Source: Micromonospora radicis (lineage in GTDB: Bacteria; Actinomycetota; Actinomycetes; Mycobacteriales; Micromonosporaceae). From it: 64,000 nt of DNA. The stretch spans positions 186,001-250,000 of the forward strand of contig NZ_QXEC01000004.1 in NCBI RefSeq assembly GCF_003583405.1. Reading direction: 5' to 3'. Position numbers and translations under genes: made by a program. Below are positions 27,096 through 35,632 of the stretch, one piece after another (within the stretch, counting starts at the first letter, position 1; the number at the start of each line of letters is the position of its first letter). The notes below the pieces were generated by a model. That model saw nothing but the letters and a program-made list of their open reading frames with translations. It was not told where the DNA came from and made no database searches.

Positions 27096-28301
27096 ATGAA
27101 GCAGGCGCAGCGACTGAAGAGTGTCCGGTACGACATCCGCGGACCGGTGCTGCGCCGGGCCCAGCAGATGGAGGACGCCGGGCACCAGATCCTCAAGCTG
27201 AACATCGGCAACCCGGCCCCGTGGGGGTTGAACACCCCGGAACCGATCGTCGCCGACGTGGTGTACAACCTCGGCTCCGCGCAGGGCTACAGCGACGCCC
27301 GGGGCATCTACTCGGCTCGGGTGGCGGTCGCGCAGTACTACCAGACCCAGGGTGTCACCAGCGTGCAGCCGGACGACGTGATGCTCGGCAACGGCGTCTC
27401 CGAGCTGATCGTGATGTGCCTGCAGGCGTTGCTCGACAACGGTGACGAGGTGCTGGTGCCGAGCCCGGACTACCCGCTGTGGACCGGCGCGGTGACGCTG
27501 TGCGGCGGCCGGGCGGTGCACTACCGCTGCGACGAGAGCGCCGGCTGGCAGCCCGACCTGGACCACCTGGCGGCGCAGATCACCCCGCACACCCGGGCCA
27601 TGGTGATCATCAACCCGAACAACCCGACCGGCGCCGTGTACTCCCGCCAGACCCTGCTCGACATGCTGGAACTCGCCCGCCGGCACCAACTGCTGGTCTT
27701 CGCCGACGAGATCTACGACAAGATCGTGTACGACGGGGCACGGCACCACACCCTGGCCGCGCTCGCCCCGGACGTGCCGATCGTCAGCATGGGCGGCCTG
27801 TCGAAGACGTACCGGGCGGCCGGGCTGCGCTCGGGCTGGCTGGCCGTCAGCGGGTTCACCGGTCGGGACACCGACTACCTCGACGGGCTCCAGCTGCTGG
27901 CCAACATGCGGCTGTGCCCGAACGTGCCGGCGCAGCACGCGGTGCAGACCGCGCTCGGCGGCTTCCAGAGCATCGAGCCGCTGATCCAGCCCGGTGGCCG
28001 GCTCTACGAGCAGCGTGAGCTGGCCTGGCGGGAGCTGACCGCGATCCCGGGCGTGGACTGCGTCAAACCGGCGGGGGCGCTCTACCTGTTCGCCCGCCTG
28101 GACCCGACCGTCTACAAGATCCACGACGACGAGCGGCTCGTCGTCGACCTGCTGGAACAGCAGCACATGCTGCTGTCCCACGGCACCAGCTTCAACATCG
28201 ACGAGCCGAACCACCTCCGCCTGGTCTTCCTCGCCCCGACCGACGTGCTCGGCGACGCCGTCGGCCGCCTCGCCACGTTCCTGAGCACCTACCAGCAGTA
28301 G
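27096..28301 (+). CDS. alaA: PLP-dependent aminotransferase, AlaA-like (alanine/valine-pyruvate type)
   Basis: A 401-aa class I aminotransferase. Visible are NIGNPAPWGL, the nucleotide-loop-like GNGVSELIVM, INPNNPTGAVYS, ADEIYDKIVYD and the PLP-binding Lys in GLSKTYRAAGLRSGW, with the phosphate-binding Arg after it. The pattern matches glutamate-pyruvate aminotransferase AlaA (YfbQ) rather than aspartate aminotransferase. It interconverts alanine and pyruvate using glutamate. Start ATG 27096 follows ACGGAGAGC. Transcription diverges from the protease gene; it converges with the ROK/ASL operon. Confidence 0.88.
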   Translation: MKQAQRLKSVRYDIRGPVLRRAQQMEDAGHQILKLNIGNPAPWGLNTPEPIVADVVYNLGSAQGYSDARGIYSARVAVAQYYQTQGVTSVQPDDVMLGNGVSELIVMCLQALLDNGDEVLVPSPDYPLWTGAVTLCGGRAVHYRCDESAGWQPDLDHLAAQITPHTRAMVIINPNNPTGAVYSRQTLLDMLELARRHQLLVFADEIYDKIVYDGARHHTLAALAPDVPIVSMGGLSKTYRAAGLRSGWLAVSGFTGRDTDYLDGLQLLANMRLCPNVPAQHAVQTALGGFQSIEPLIQPGGRLYEQRELAWRELTAIPGVDCVKPAGALYLFARLDPTVYKIHDDERLVVDLLEQQHMLLSHGTSFNIDEPNHLRLVFLAPTDVLGDAVGRLATFLSTYQQ

Positions 28302-28329
28302 CCCGCACAGTCGGCCCGGCGACGGCGGG

Positions 28330-29247
28330 TCAACCGCCGACCGGCACCGCCTCCGCGGCCAGGGTGACCGCGCCGAGCAGGGCGGCGTCGTCGGCGAACC
28401 GGGACAGCACCACCTCCGGCCGGTGCGGCAGCACCTCGGTGAGCCGGTCCACCAGCAGGCCCCGGATCAACGCGCTGCCCGACACCCCGCCGACCAGCAC
28501 CACCCGCTGCGGGTCCAGCAGCAGGCAGCTGGTGACCAGGTGGCGGGCCAGCTCGTCGAGGCGGGCGGTCAACGCCGCGCGGGCCGGGCCGGGCCGCTCG
28601 GCGGCGTCGGCCAGCGCCGCGGCCCCACCGGTCAACCCCAGCTCCGCGGCGAGCCCGTCCAGGGCCCGGCCGGAGAAGTCCAGCTCCAGCATGGTGCCCG
28701 GCCACGGCCCGCCGGCCACCGCGTACCCGATCTCACCGGCGGCACCCCGATACCCGGCCACCACCCGACCGCCGACGGTGATCGCCGCGGCCACCCCCGT
28801 ACCGATCCCCACCACCAGGCCCGGGTCGGCGTCGCGCAGCGCACCGAGGCGCAGCTCGGCCAGGGCGGCGGCGTTGAGGTCGTTGTCCACCGCCACGTCG
28901 ACGACGCCCAGCGCGTTCCGTACCGCCTCGGCCAACCGCAACTGCTCCCAGCCGGGCACGTTCGGCGCCAGGTCGATGCCGTCGGCGCGGACCACCCCGG
29001 GGGAGGCCACCCCGGCCGCCAGCAGCGGACCGCCCACCTCGTCGACCAGCTTCGCGGCCAGCTCCAACGCCCGGTCCAGGGCCTGCCGGGCACCCTGCTC
29101 GGCGTGGGTGGGAACCCGTTGCCGGGTCAGCAGCCGGCCCTGCCGGTCGGCCACCCCGACGGCCATCTTGGTCCCGCCGAAGTCGATGCCGAGCAGCAGC
29201 CCGTCGGTGTCTGCGCCCGCCTGCGGGCGCGTCAGCTGCACGCTCAT
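28330..29247 (-). CDS. ROK-family sugar kinase-like protein lacking the zinc motif
   Basis: A 305-aa ROK protein. The ATP-binding LGIDFGGTKMAVGV, catalytic Asp in VDNDLNAAALAEL and GIGTGVAAAITVGG are intact. The family zinc centre is missing: the usual GHxxxxx...CxCGxxGCxE is replaced by GEIGYAVAGGPWPGTMLELD, with Tyr in place of His and no cysteines. It may phosphorylate an unusual sugar or amino sugar, or be a derived sensor. Start ATG 29247 overlaps the lyase stop (ATGA). It is the last gene of the transporter-hydrolase operon. Confidence 0.82.
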   Translation of the reverse strand: MSVQLTRPQAGADTDGLLLGIDFGGTKMAVGVADRQGRLLTRQRVPTHAEQGARQALDRALELAAKLVDEVGGPLLAAGVASPGVVRADGIDLAPNVPGWEQLRLAEAVRNALGVVDVAVDNDLNAAALAELRLGALRDADPGLVVGIGTGVAAAITVGGRVVAGYRGAAGEIGYAVAGGPWPGTMLELDFSGRALDGLAAELGLTGGAAALADAAERPGPARAALTARLDELARHLVTSCLLLDPQRVVLVGGVSGSALIRGLLVDRLTEVLPHRPEVVLSRFADDAALLGAVTLAAEAVPVGG

Positions 29248-30704
29248 CGGGCCGCCAGTTCGGCGGCGACCGCGTCGAGCGCGGCGTCGGCCCGGTCGAG
29301 GCGGTCCCGTACCGCCGCCAGTCGCGCGGTGACCGCGTCGAAGGTGCCGCGCAGCGTGGCCACCTGGGCGCGGACGGCGGCGGTACCCGGCCCGTCGGCC
29401 TGGGCGCGGCCCAGCACCAGCTCCGGGCGGACGGCCGCGGCGATCAGATCCTCGACGGCGGCGGCACCGAGCCCGTCGGCGACCAGCCCGTCGGCGGCGG
29501 CCCGAACCCCGTCGGCGGTCCAGGTGTCCGGGCTGCCGGCGCGGACCAGCCGACCGACCACCGAGTGCGCGGCCCGGAACGGTACGCCGTGGCGGGTCAA
29601 CGCGTCGGCGGCAGCGGTGGTGGTGGCGCCGGACGCGACGATCTCGGCGGCCGACGGCGGCTCCAGCGGCTCGATCTCGGCGAGGAAGCCACCGAGCAGG
29701 GCGAAGAACCGGTCGGCCCGGTCGTTGCTCTCCCAGAGCCGTACCTGCACGTCGGTGGTGGCGTTGTTGGAGTCCTCCCACCAGGCCGCGCCCACGTTGT
29801 TCAGCACCGAGGCGGCGTCGGCGGCGGCCTGCCCGGCGTAGGAGACCAGGTGTTCCAGCACCACCGGGTTGCGTTTCTGCGGCATGATGCTGCTGCCCTG
29901 GGTGAAGTCGCCGGGTGTGCTCACCCAGCGCCAGCTCAACCAGTCCATCAGGGTGCGGGCCAGCCGCGCCCCGGTGGCCAGCGCCTGCGCGTTGAGGGTG
30001 CCGACCCGGACCAGGTGGTCGGCGCCGGCCACCGCCTCGTACGAGTTGGTCACCAGGGCGGCGAAGCCGAGCAGCTCGGCCACCCGGGCGGGGGAGATGT
30101 CCAGGTCGGTGCCGGCGAAGGCGCACGAGCCCAGTGGCGAGACGTTCAACGCCTCGATCACGTCGGCGTAGCCGACCGCCTCCCCGGCCAGCGCCTCGGC
30201 GTACCCGGCGAGGGCGTGCCCGATGGTGGTGGGCTGGGCCGGACGCCGGTGGGTGTAGCCGGTGATCACCACGTCGGCGTACCGGTCGGCGGCGGCCAGC
30301 GCGACCGCGCCGGTGGCCAGCACCCGGTCGAGTACCCCGGCCAGCTGGTCGCGCAGCAGCATCCGGAACACCCCGGCGTCGAGGTCGTTGCGGCTGCGCG
30401 CCATCTGCACGTCCAACTCGGACGTGGGCACCCCGCAGGCCGCCGCGAGCCGCTTCTCCACCAGGTAGTAGGTGTCCTCGAAGGTGCCGTCGAAGGCCGG
30501 CGCGGCGGCGGTGTCGGCGCGCAGCCCGGCCAGTCCGCGCAGCAGCCGGGCACCCCGCTCGACCGGGATCAGCCCCTGCTCGGTCAGCATCACCACGTGC
30601 GCCTGGCTGGCCCGCACCATCGCCGGGAACAGGTACCCGACGTGGTGCTCGTAGGTGGGACGCAGGTGGTGCCGCTGGTAGGTGGTCAGCGCGGGTGTGC
30701 TCAT
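29244..30704 (-). CDS. Argininosuccinate lyase-like enzyme (fumarase/aspartase superfamily)
   Basis: A 486-aa lyase homologous to argininosuccinate lyase. The superfamily signature GSSIMPQKRNP is intact, carrying the catalytic Ser loop. SRNDLDAGVFR and GYTHRRPAQPTT correspond to ASL SRNDQ(V/I)AT and GYTHLQ(R/P)AQP. Asp-Leu replaces the conserved Gln-Val/Ile, and Arg-Arg replaces Leu-Gln after the catalytic His. These changes lie in substrate-contacting loops, so true arginine biosynthesis is unlikely. Position inside an ABC transporter/amidohydrolase operon argues for beta-elimination of an N-substituted succinate or similar adduct (inference). Start ATG 30704. Confidence 0.82.
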   Translation of the reverse strand: MSTPALTTYQRHHLRPTYEHHVGYLFPAMVRASQAHVVMLTEQGLIPVERGARLLRGLAGLRADTAAAPAFDGTFEDTYYLVEKRLAAACGVPTSELDVQMARSRNDLDAGVFRMLLRDQLAGVLDRVLATGAVALAAADRYADVVITGYTHRRPAQPTTIGHALAGYAEALAGEAVGYADVIEALNVSPLGSCAFAGTDLDISPARVAELLGFAALVTNSYEAVAGADHLVRVGTLNAQALATGARLARTLMDWLSWRWVSTPGDFTQGSSIMPQKRNPVVLEHLVSYAGQAAADAASVLNNVGAAWWEDSNNATTDVQVRLWESNDRADRFFALLGGFLAEIEPLEPPSAAEIVASGATTTAAADALTRHGVPFRAAHSVVGRLVRAGSPDTWTADGVRAAADGLVADGLGAAAVEDLIAAAVRPELVLGRAQADGPGTAAVRAQVATLRGTFDAVTARLAAVRDRLDRADAALDAVAAELAAR

Positions 30705-30731
30705 GGCGGGGTTCCTTACTTCCGTTCCGGG

Positions 30732-30758
30732 CCGGGTCGGCGCGGGTGGTCGACCCGG
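30732..30758. repeat. Intercistronic inverted repeat
   Basis: Arms CCGGGTCG (30732-30739) and CGACCCGG (30751-30758) sit in the only sizeable gap (65 bp) between the amidohydrolase and the lyase. It may be a processing or partial termination site within the operon. Confidence 0.45.
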
Positions 30759-30769
30759 CGGTCAGCCGG

Positions 30770-31723
30770 TCAGCCGTCGAGCCCGAGCAGGCGTTCGGCG
30801 TTGCCGGCGAAGATCGCGCGAAGGTGGTCGTCGGGCAGGCCCAGTTCCCGGCAGATGCGCAGCTGGTCGTCGAGGTAGCGGGTCACGTAGCCGCGGGGGA
30901 ACCACGACGAGTCGCTGCCGTACACGATCCGCTGCGGGCCGATGGTCTCGTAGCAGCGCCGGAACAGATCCTCCAGGGTCAGCTTGTACGGCATCCAACG
31001 CACCCACTGGTTGGAGCCGGAGGTGTCGACGTGGACGTTCGGGCAGCCCCAGGCGGTGAAGAGCAACTCCTGTACGTACTGCACGCCGAAGTGCGGCACC
31101 ACCACCGGCAACTCCGGGAACCGGCGGGCCATCCGGGCCAGCTCCTCCGGACCGCCGTACCGGCCGAAGGTCAGGCCACCGGCGCTGCCGTAGTGCCCGA
31201 TGTGGATCAGGACCGGTACGCCGAGACGCTGGGCGGTGTCCCAGAGCGGGTCGAGGTCCGGCCCGTCCAGCGGGCCCCGCAGCAGCGGCGCGAACAGCTT
31301 CAACCCGCGTAGCCCGCGTTCGGTGACCGCCCGTGCCAACTCGGCGGCGGCACCGGGGGCGTACGGGTCGTGGTGGGCGAAGCCGAGCAACAGGTCCGGA
31401 TGCCGGTCCACCACGTCGGCGACCGCGTCGTTGCCGCCGCCGGTGACGAACACCGCCCGGCGTACCCCGACCCGGCGTAACTCGTCGGCCCACCGGTCGG
31501 CCTCGTCCGGCCAGTGCGCGGCGGGCGGCTCCGGCTCGGGGAACCCCCACGCCTGCCGCCACGCCTTCGCGTAGGGCGCGGCGGCGGCGCTGCGGGCGGC
31601 CCGCTCGCGCGCCCCGCCGGGGTGCATCCCGGCGGCCTCCTCGCAGGCGTGGACCGTCTCGTCGGCACCGATGCGGAAGTGCAGGTGGAAGTCGACGATG
31701 TCCAGTCCGCGGTCCCCGGTCAC
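30770..31723 (-). CDS. TIM-barrel amidohydrolase (amidohydrolase_2 family)
   Basis: A 317-aa metal-dependent hydrolase. The HxH pair is in VDFHLHFRIG; further ligands appear as LIHIGHYG, VVPHFGVQY and YGSDSSWFPRGY, where the Asp is the catalytic base. LKLFAPLLRGP and NVHVDTSG are also typical. GTG 31723 overlaps the stop of the creatininase-family gene (GTGTGA). It differs from the amidohydrolase at the window start by its barrel-end motifs. It probably acts after the creatininase-like enzyme on the imported compound (inference). Confidence 0.82.
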   Translation of the reverse strand: MTGDRGLDIVDFHLHFRIGADETVHACEEAAGMHPGGARERAARSAAAAPYAKAWRQAWGFPEPEPPAAHWPDEADRWADELRRVGVRRAVFVTGGGNDAVADVVDRHPDLLLGFAHHDPYAPGAAAELARAVTERGLRGLKLFAPLLRGPLDGPDLDPLWDTAQRLGVPVLIHIGHYGSAGGLTFGRYGGPEELARMARRFPELPVVVPHFGVQYVQELLFTAWGCPNVHVDTSGSNQWVRWMPYKLTLEDLFRRCYETIGPQRIVYGSDSSWFPRGYVTRYLDDQLRICRELGLPDDHLRAIFAGNAERLLGLDG

Positions 31724-32625
31724 ACGTCCTCCCCGCGCAGTGGCCCGGCGGGCGGGGTGCCGCCCGGCAGTGGCCCGGCGGGCGGGGTGCCGCCCGGCAG
31801 TGGCTCGGCGGGCGGGGTGCCGCCCGGCAGTGGCCCGGCGGTGGGTGGGGCCGGCGGCGGGGCGGCCACCCAGGCGGTGACGATCTCCCGCAGCCGGGCC
31901 CCGGCGATGTGCCGGACCCGTTCGCCGGTGGCCACGTCGGCCAGCGAGATGTGCCCCGACCAGCCCTGCCACGGGTCGGGCCGGGACTCCACCAGCACGT
32001 AGGGGTGCGGCACCGGCAGCTTCGGCTTCGGCGGTAGGTCCTCGACGGCGTCGAGGCGTACCGCGTCGGGGTCGAACCCGAGCACCCCGGAGGTCTCGTA
32101 CGCCCCGCCGTGCCCGCGGGCGGGCAGCTCGCCGTAGAGTTGCGCGGTCTCCGCCAGGGTGACCAGCTGGAACCAGTTGACCAGCAGCAGGCTGGCCGTG
32201 CGTCGCCCGGAGACCCACTCCATCGCGGCCCGCACGGTGGACATGTTGGCGTCGTGCCCGTTGACGATCAGCAGCCGGGGGAAGCCGGCGGCGACGATCC
32301 CCTCGATCACGTCGGCGAGGTAGCCGACGGCGATCTCCGGGCGGATCGCCACCGTCCCCGGCCACGGCCGGGTCTGCCCCGGGCAGGCCGCGTACGCCAC
32401 GGCAGGGAAGAGTACCCCGCGCGGGCCGTCGCCGGTGGTGCCGCTCTCGGCGGCGAAGCCCTCGGCCAGGATCAGGTCGGTGCCCAGCGGCAGGTGCGGG
32501 CCGTGCCACTCGACCGCCCCCACGGGCAGCACCGCGAAGTCGGCCGCGGCGGCCACCGCCGCCAGTTCGCCGCCGGGTACCCGGCTGACCGGCAGCAGCC
32601 CGGAGTCCGGCCAGGTCACCGTCAC
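31720..32625 (-). CDS. Creatininase-family amidohydrolase with a repetitive Pro/Gly tail
   Basis: A 301-aa creatininase-fold enzyme. The binuclear metal motif VEWHGPHLPLGTD (E, H, D ligands), VNGHDAN (usual NGHGGN) and HGGAYETS are all visible. The family opens cyclic amides such as creatinine, cleaves formamides in riboflavin/F420 biosynthesis, or processes mycofactocin. The last ~45 residues are a decapeptide repeat of the type PLPGGTPPAG and probably unstructured. GTG 32625 overlaps the permease stop. Between transporter and amidohydrolase genes it is the likely first hydrolytic step (inference). Confidence 0.85.
   Translation of the reverse strand: MTVTWPDSGLLPVSRVPGGELAAVAAAADFAVLPVGAVEWHGPHLPLGTDLILAEGFAAESGTTGDGPRGVLFPAVAYAACPGQTRPWPGTVAIRPEIAVGYLADVIEGIVAAGFPRLLIVNGHDANMSTVRAAMEWVSGRRTASLLLVNWFQLVTLAETAQLYGELPARGHGGAYETSGVLGFDPDAVRLDAVEDLPPKPKLPVPHPYVLVESRPDPWQGWSGHISLADVATGERVRHIAGARLREIVTAWVAAPPPAPPTAGPLPGGTPPAEPLPGGTPPAGPLPGGTPPAGPLRGEDV
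31738..31840. repeat. 30-bp tandem repeat, about 3.4 copies, in the creatininase-family gene
   Basis: Units at 31741-31770, 31771-31800 and 31801-31830, followed by a partial copy, each begin TGGCCCGGCGGGCGGGG (one copy has TGGCTCGG). They are in frame, encode the C-terminal decapeptide repeat, and are near identical, suggesting recent slippage expansion. Confidence 0.9.
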
Positions 32626-34409
32626 GCCGTCCACTTCGCCGCCTCCCGGGAGGCCGACCGGCCGCTCTGCAACCGGCCGGAGATCACCATCACCACGAAG
32701 ATCAGCACCACCTGGAGCATGCCGTACGCGGCGGCGGTGCCCACCTCGAACGAGTACATCCGGTTGTTGATCTCCACCGAGATCGGTGCGGTCTGCGAGG
32801 TGTAGATCAGCACCGAGGCGACGAACTCGCCGACGCCGTTGACGAACGCCAGCAGCGCGCCGGCCGCCACGCCGGGCACCATCAGCCGCAGGGTAACCGT
32901 GCCGAACGCCCGCCACCACGAGGCGCCCAGGTTGCGGGCCGCCTCCTCCAGCGACGGGTCGATCTGCGCGAGCGTCGCCGAACTGGACCGGAACACCAGC
33001 GGCAGGAACCGCACGAAGTACGCCAGCGGCATGATCCAGAAGGTGCCGATCAGCACCTGCCCGAAGCTGAACACGTTGCCGGTGCTGAACGCCGAGATCA
33101 GGTTGATCGCCACCACCGTGCCGGGCAGCGCCCAGGCCAGCATGACCGCCACGTCGAGCAGCGCCCGACCCCGGAAGTCCAGCCGGCGCACCGCGTACGC
33201 GATGAGCACGCCGACCACCACGCAGCCGACGGTGGCGATCAGGCTCATCTGCAGCGAGTTGAGGATCGGCTGGAAGGCGCGCGGGTCGGAGAAGATGGTG
33301 ACGAAGTTCTGCCCGGTGTACGCCGACGGGATCACCTCGGTGGTCCACGACCCGTCCGCGGAGAACGCCACCAGCGCGATGGTGCCCACCGGAGCGAGCA
33401 GCACCACCGTGGCCAGGATCGAGGCGGCCAGCGCGGCCCACTTGCCGAACGGGTTGGTGATCTCCCGTCGGTGCGCGGCGATCCCCTTGGACTGGGAACG
33501 GTAGCTGCGCCGACCCTCGTACCAGCGCATGGCGAGCAGGAACAGGATCGACACCACCGCCAGCACCGAGGCGTACGTGGAGGCCATCGGCAGGTCGCCG
33601 TTGGTGCGGTTGATGTAGATCTGCATGGTCATCGTGCGGTCCACCCCGAACAGCAGCGGGGCGGTGTACGACGCCAGCGAGGTCATGAACACCAGCAGCG
33701 ACGCGGAGACCAGCGCCGGGGTGAGCATCGGCAGCAGCACCGTCCGCCACACCCGGACCCGACCGGCACCCAGGTTGTACGCGGCCTCCTCCACCGACGG
33801 GTCCATCCCGGCCAGGGCGGCCGAGGCGGCCAGGTAGAAGAACGGGTACATGGTGAAGGTGTGCACCACCAGCACCCCGGCGATGCCGGTGAACGGCAGC
33901 ACCGGACTCTCCGTGCCGAACAACTGCTGCAACCCGCGCGGCAGGATGCCGGTCTCGCTGTAGAGCAGCTGGAACGAGATCGCCCCGATCAGCGGCGGCA
34001 GCGCCGCCGGCACCAGGATGATCGCCTCGATCAGCCGGCGCCCGGGGAACTGGAAGCGCTTGAGCAGGAACGCCATCGCCACGCCGACGATGCCGCAGAG
34101 CAGCACGCTGGCCGCGGAGATGCCCAGCGAGGTGAGCAGCGACGAGCGGGCCACGCCCTCGCCACGCAGGAACTCGGTGTAGTTGGCCACCCCGTCCACC
34201 CCGACGCTCTCGGCGAAGGTGGCGAACATCGGCTGGACCACGTACCCGAACAGGATCAGCGCCAGCGGGAACACCAGCGCGTACGGGAACCAGCGGGAGC
34301 TGGCGCCGCCGGCGAAGCGTCCGCCGAGGCGGGGCCGTCGGCCCCGGCCAGCCGGGGCCGGATCCTCGGTGATCGGCGGGACGGTGGCGGCGCTGGGTGC
34401 GGCTGTCAC
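32622..34409 (-). CDS. ABC transporter permease, fused two-domain (FbpB-like)
   Basis: A 595-aa integral membrane protein with about 12 transmembrane helices in two homologous halves. Each half carries an ATPase-contacting EAA loop: EEAAYNLGAGRVRVWRTVLL near residue 215 and EEAARNLGASWWRAFGTVTL near 510. Fused double permeases of this kind belong to the ferric/thiamine/spermidine/sugar-phosphate importer group. GTG 34409 overlaps the ATPase stop (GTGA); an earlier in-frame start at 34424 adds five residues. It forms the channel for the downstream catabolic enzymes' substrate. Confidence 0.88.
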   Translation of the reverse strand: MTAAPSAATVPPITEDPAPAGRGRRPRLGGRFAGGASSRWFPYALVFPLALILFGYVVQPMFATFAESVGVDGVANYTEFLRGEGVARSSLLTSLGISAASVLLCGIVGVAMAFLLKRFQFPGRRLIEAIILVPAALPPLIGAISFQLLYSETGILPRGLQQLFGTESPVLPFTGIAGVLVVHTFTMYPFFYLAASAALAGMDPSVEEAAYNLGAGRVRVWRTVLLPMLTPALVSASLLVFMTSLASYTAPLLFGVDRTMTMQIYINRTNGDLPMASTYASVLAVVSILFLLAMRWYEGRRSYRSQSKGIAAHRREITNPFGKWAALAASILATVVLLAPVGTIALVAFSADGSWTTEVIPSAYTGQNFVTIFSDPRAFQPILNSLQMSLIATVGCVVVGVLIAYAVRRLDFRGRALLDVAVMLAWALPGTVVAINLISAFSTGNVFSFGQVLIGTFWIMPLAYFVRFLPLVFRSSSATLAQIDPSLEEAARNLGASWWRAFGTVTLRLMVPGVAAGALLAFVNGVGEFVASVLIYTSQTAPISVEINNRMYSFEVGTAAAYGMLQVVLIFVVMVISGRLQSGRSASREAAKWTA

Positions 34410-35479
34410 GGGTGCACCACCCACATCCGCTCCCGGTTGAGCCGCAGCCCGATCTGGTCACCGACCGCGATGCCGGCCGGCACGTCGATCGCGGCCACCT
34501 GCACCGGCTCGCCGGCCACGTCGACCACCAGGTTGGTGGCCATGCCGGTGAACTCCAGCTCGGTGATCCGGCCGGGCAACGCGCCCGGCTCGGTGGTCGA
34601 GGTGAGACCGATGTGTTCCGGGCGTACCGACACCAGGGCAGCCTCCCCGGCCCGCAGGCCGTGCCCGACCGGTGCCGCGACGGCGGTCTCGGCGCCGTCG
34701 GGCAGGCCGACGGTGACGGTCTCGTCGGTGACCGCCGTCACCGGCAGCGACAGCACGTTGCTGCGGCCGATGAACCGGGCCACGAAGGCGTTCGCCGGCC
34801 GGTGGTAGATCTCCTGCGGGGCGCCGATCTGCTGCACCCGCCCGGACTCCATCACCGCGATCCGGTCCGACATGGCCATCGCCTCGGCCTGGTCGTGGGT
34901 CACGTAGATGGCGGTGTTGCCGCTCTCCTTCTGGATGCGGCGGATCTCGGTGCGGGTCTCCTCGCGCAGCTTCGCGTCGAGGTTGGACAGCGGCTCGTCG
35001 AGCAGCAGCGTACGCGGCCGGATGACCAGTGCCCGGGCCAACGCGACGCGCTGCTGCTGACCGCCGGAGAGCTGGTCGATGCGCCGTTCGCCGTACCCGG
35101 CCAGGTGAACCTGACCGAGCGCCTCCTCGACCCGGCGCCGCGACTCGGCCCGGCCCACCCGGCGGATCTTCAGCCCGTACGCGACGTTCTGTGCCACCGA
35201 CATGTGCGGGAACAGCGCGTAGTTCTGGAACACCATGCCGGTGTCGCGCTTGTTCGGCGGCCGACGGGTGACGTCCTCGGTGCCGAAGCGGATCCGCCCC
35301 GAGGTGGGGAAGTAGAAGCCGGCCACCATCCGCAGGGTGGTGGTCTTGCCGCAGCCGCTCGGGCCGAGCAGGGTGAAGAACTCACCGGCGGCGATGCTGA
35401 TGTCGACATCGTCGACGGCAGCGGTGTCGCCGGTGCGGGCGAATCGCTTGCTCACCGACTCCAGCGTGACATCGATCAT
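34406..35479 (-). CDS. ABC transporter ATP-binding protein (FbpC/PotA type)
   Basis: A 357-aa ATPase. Walker A GPSGCGKTT, Q-loop VFQNYALFPHM, signature LSGGQQQRVALARAL, Walker B LLLDEPLSNLD and the switch His in VTHDQAEAM are all present. A C-terminal TOBE domain (SVRPEHIGL, then LEFTGMATNLVV) follows. ATG 35479 is preferred because GAAGGAGAGG lies just upstream. It energises import by the adjacent fused permease. Confidence 0.92.
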   Translation of the reverse strand: MIDVTLESVSKRFARTGDTAAVDDVDISIAAGEFFTLLGPSGCGKTTTLRMVAGFYFPTSGRIRFGTEDVTRRPPNKRDTGMVFQNYALFPHMSVAQNVAYGLKIRRVGRAESRRRVEEALGQVHLAGYGERRIDQLSGGQQQRVALARALVIRPRTLLLDEPLSNLDAKLREETRTEIRRIQKESGNTAIYVTHDQAEAMAMSDRIAVMESGRVQQIGAPQEIYHRPANAFVARFIGRSNVLSLPVTAVTDETVTVGLPDGAETAVAAPVGHGLRAGEAALVSVRPEHIGLTSTTEPGALPGRITELEFTGMATNLVVDVAGEPVQVAAIDVPAGIAVGDQIGLRLNRERMWVVHP

Positions 35480-35589
35480 GATGTCCTCTCCTTCAGTGTG
35501 CTGCCGGCGGGTGCGCAAGGGGGCCCGCTTGGGCGGGGGTGTCCCTGCGCACGGTCCTGGCGGGCGGCCGGGGTGGCCGTCGGCGGCGG

Positions 35590-35621
35590 CCGGGCCGGGC
35601 CGGTTACCCGACCCGACCCGG
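35590..35621 (-). promoter_or_regulatory. Intra-operon hairpin with GNRA-type loop
   Basis: In leftward RNA, 14 bp pair fully if G-U pairs are counted (DNA arms 35590-35603 and 35608-35621) around a GUAA tetraloop. It starts 12 nt after the binding-protein stop and precedes the ATPase gene. Such hairpins commonly protect binding-protein mRNA and lower expression of the transporter genes downstream. Confidence 0.7.
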
Positions 35622-35632
35622 TGCCGACGCGG

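Noticed and set aside
28330..30126. A 598-codon open frame containing the ROK gene plus a long N-terminal extension
   Set aside because: The extension is Arg/Gly/Pro-rich antisense-like sequence overlapping the ASL-like gene; ROK similarity begins only at ATG 29247.
31738..31840. CRISPR array
   Set aside because: The 30-bp units are contiguous without spacers and encode an in-frame protein repeat.
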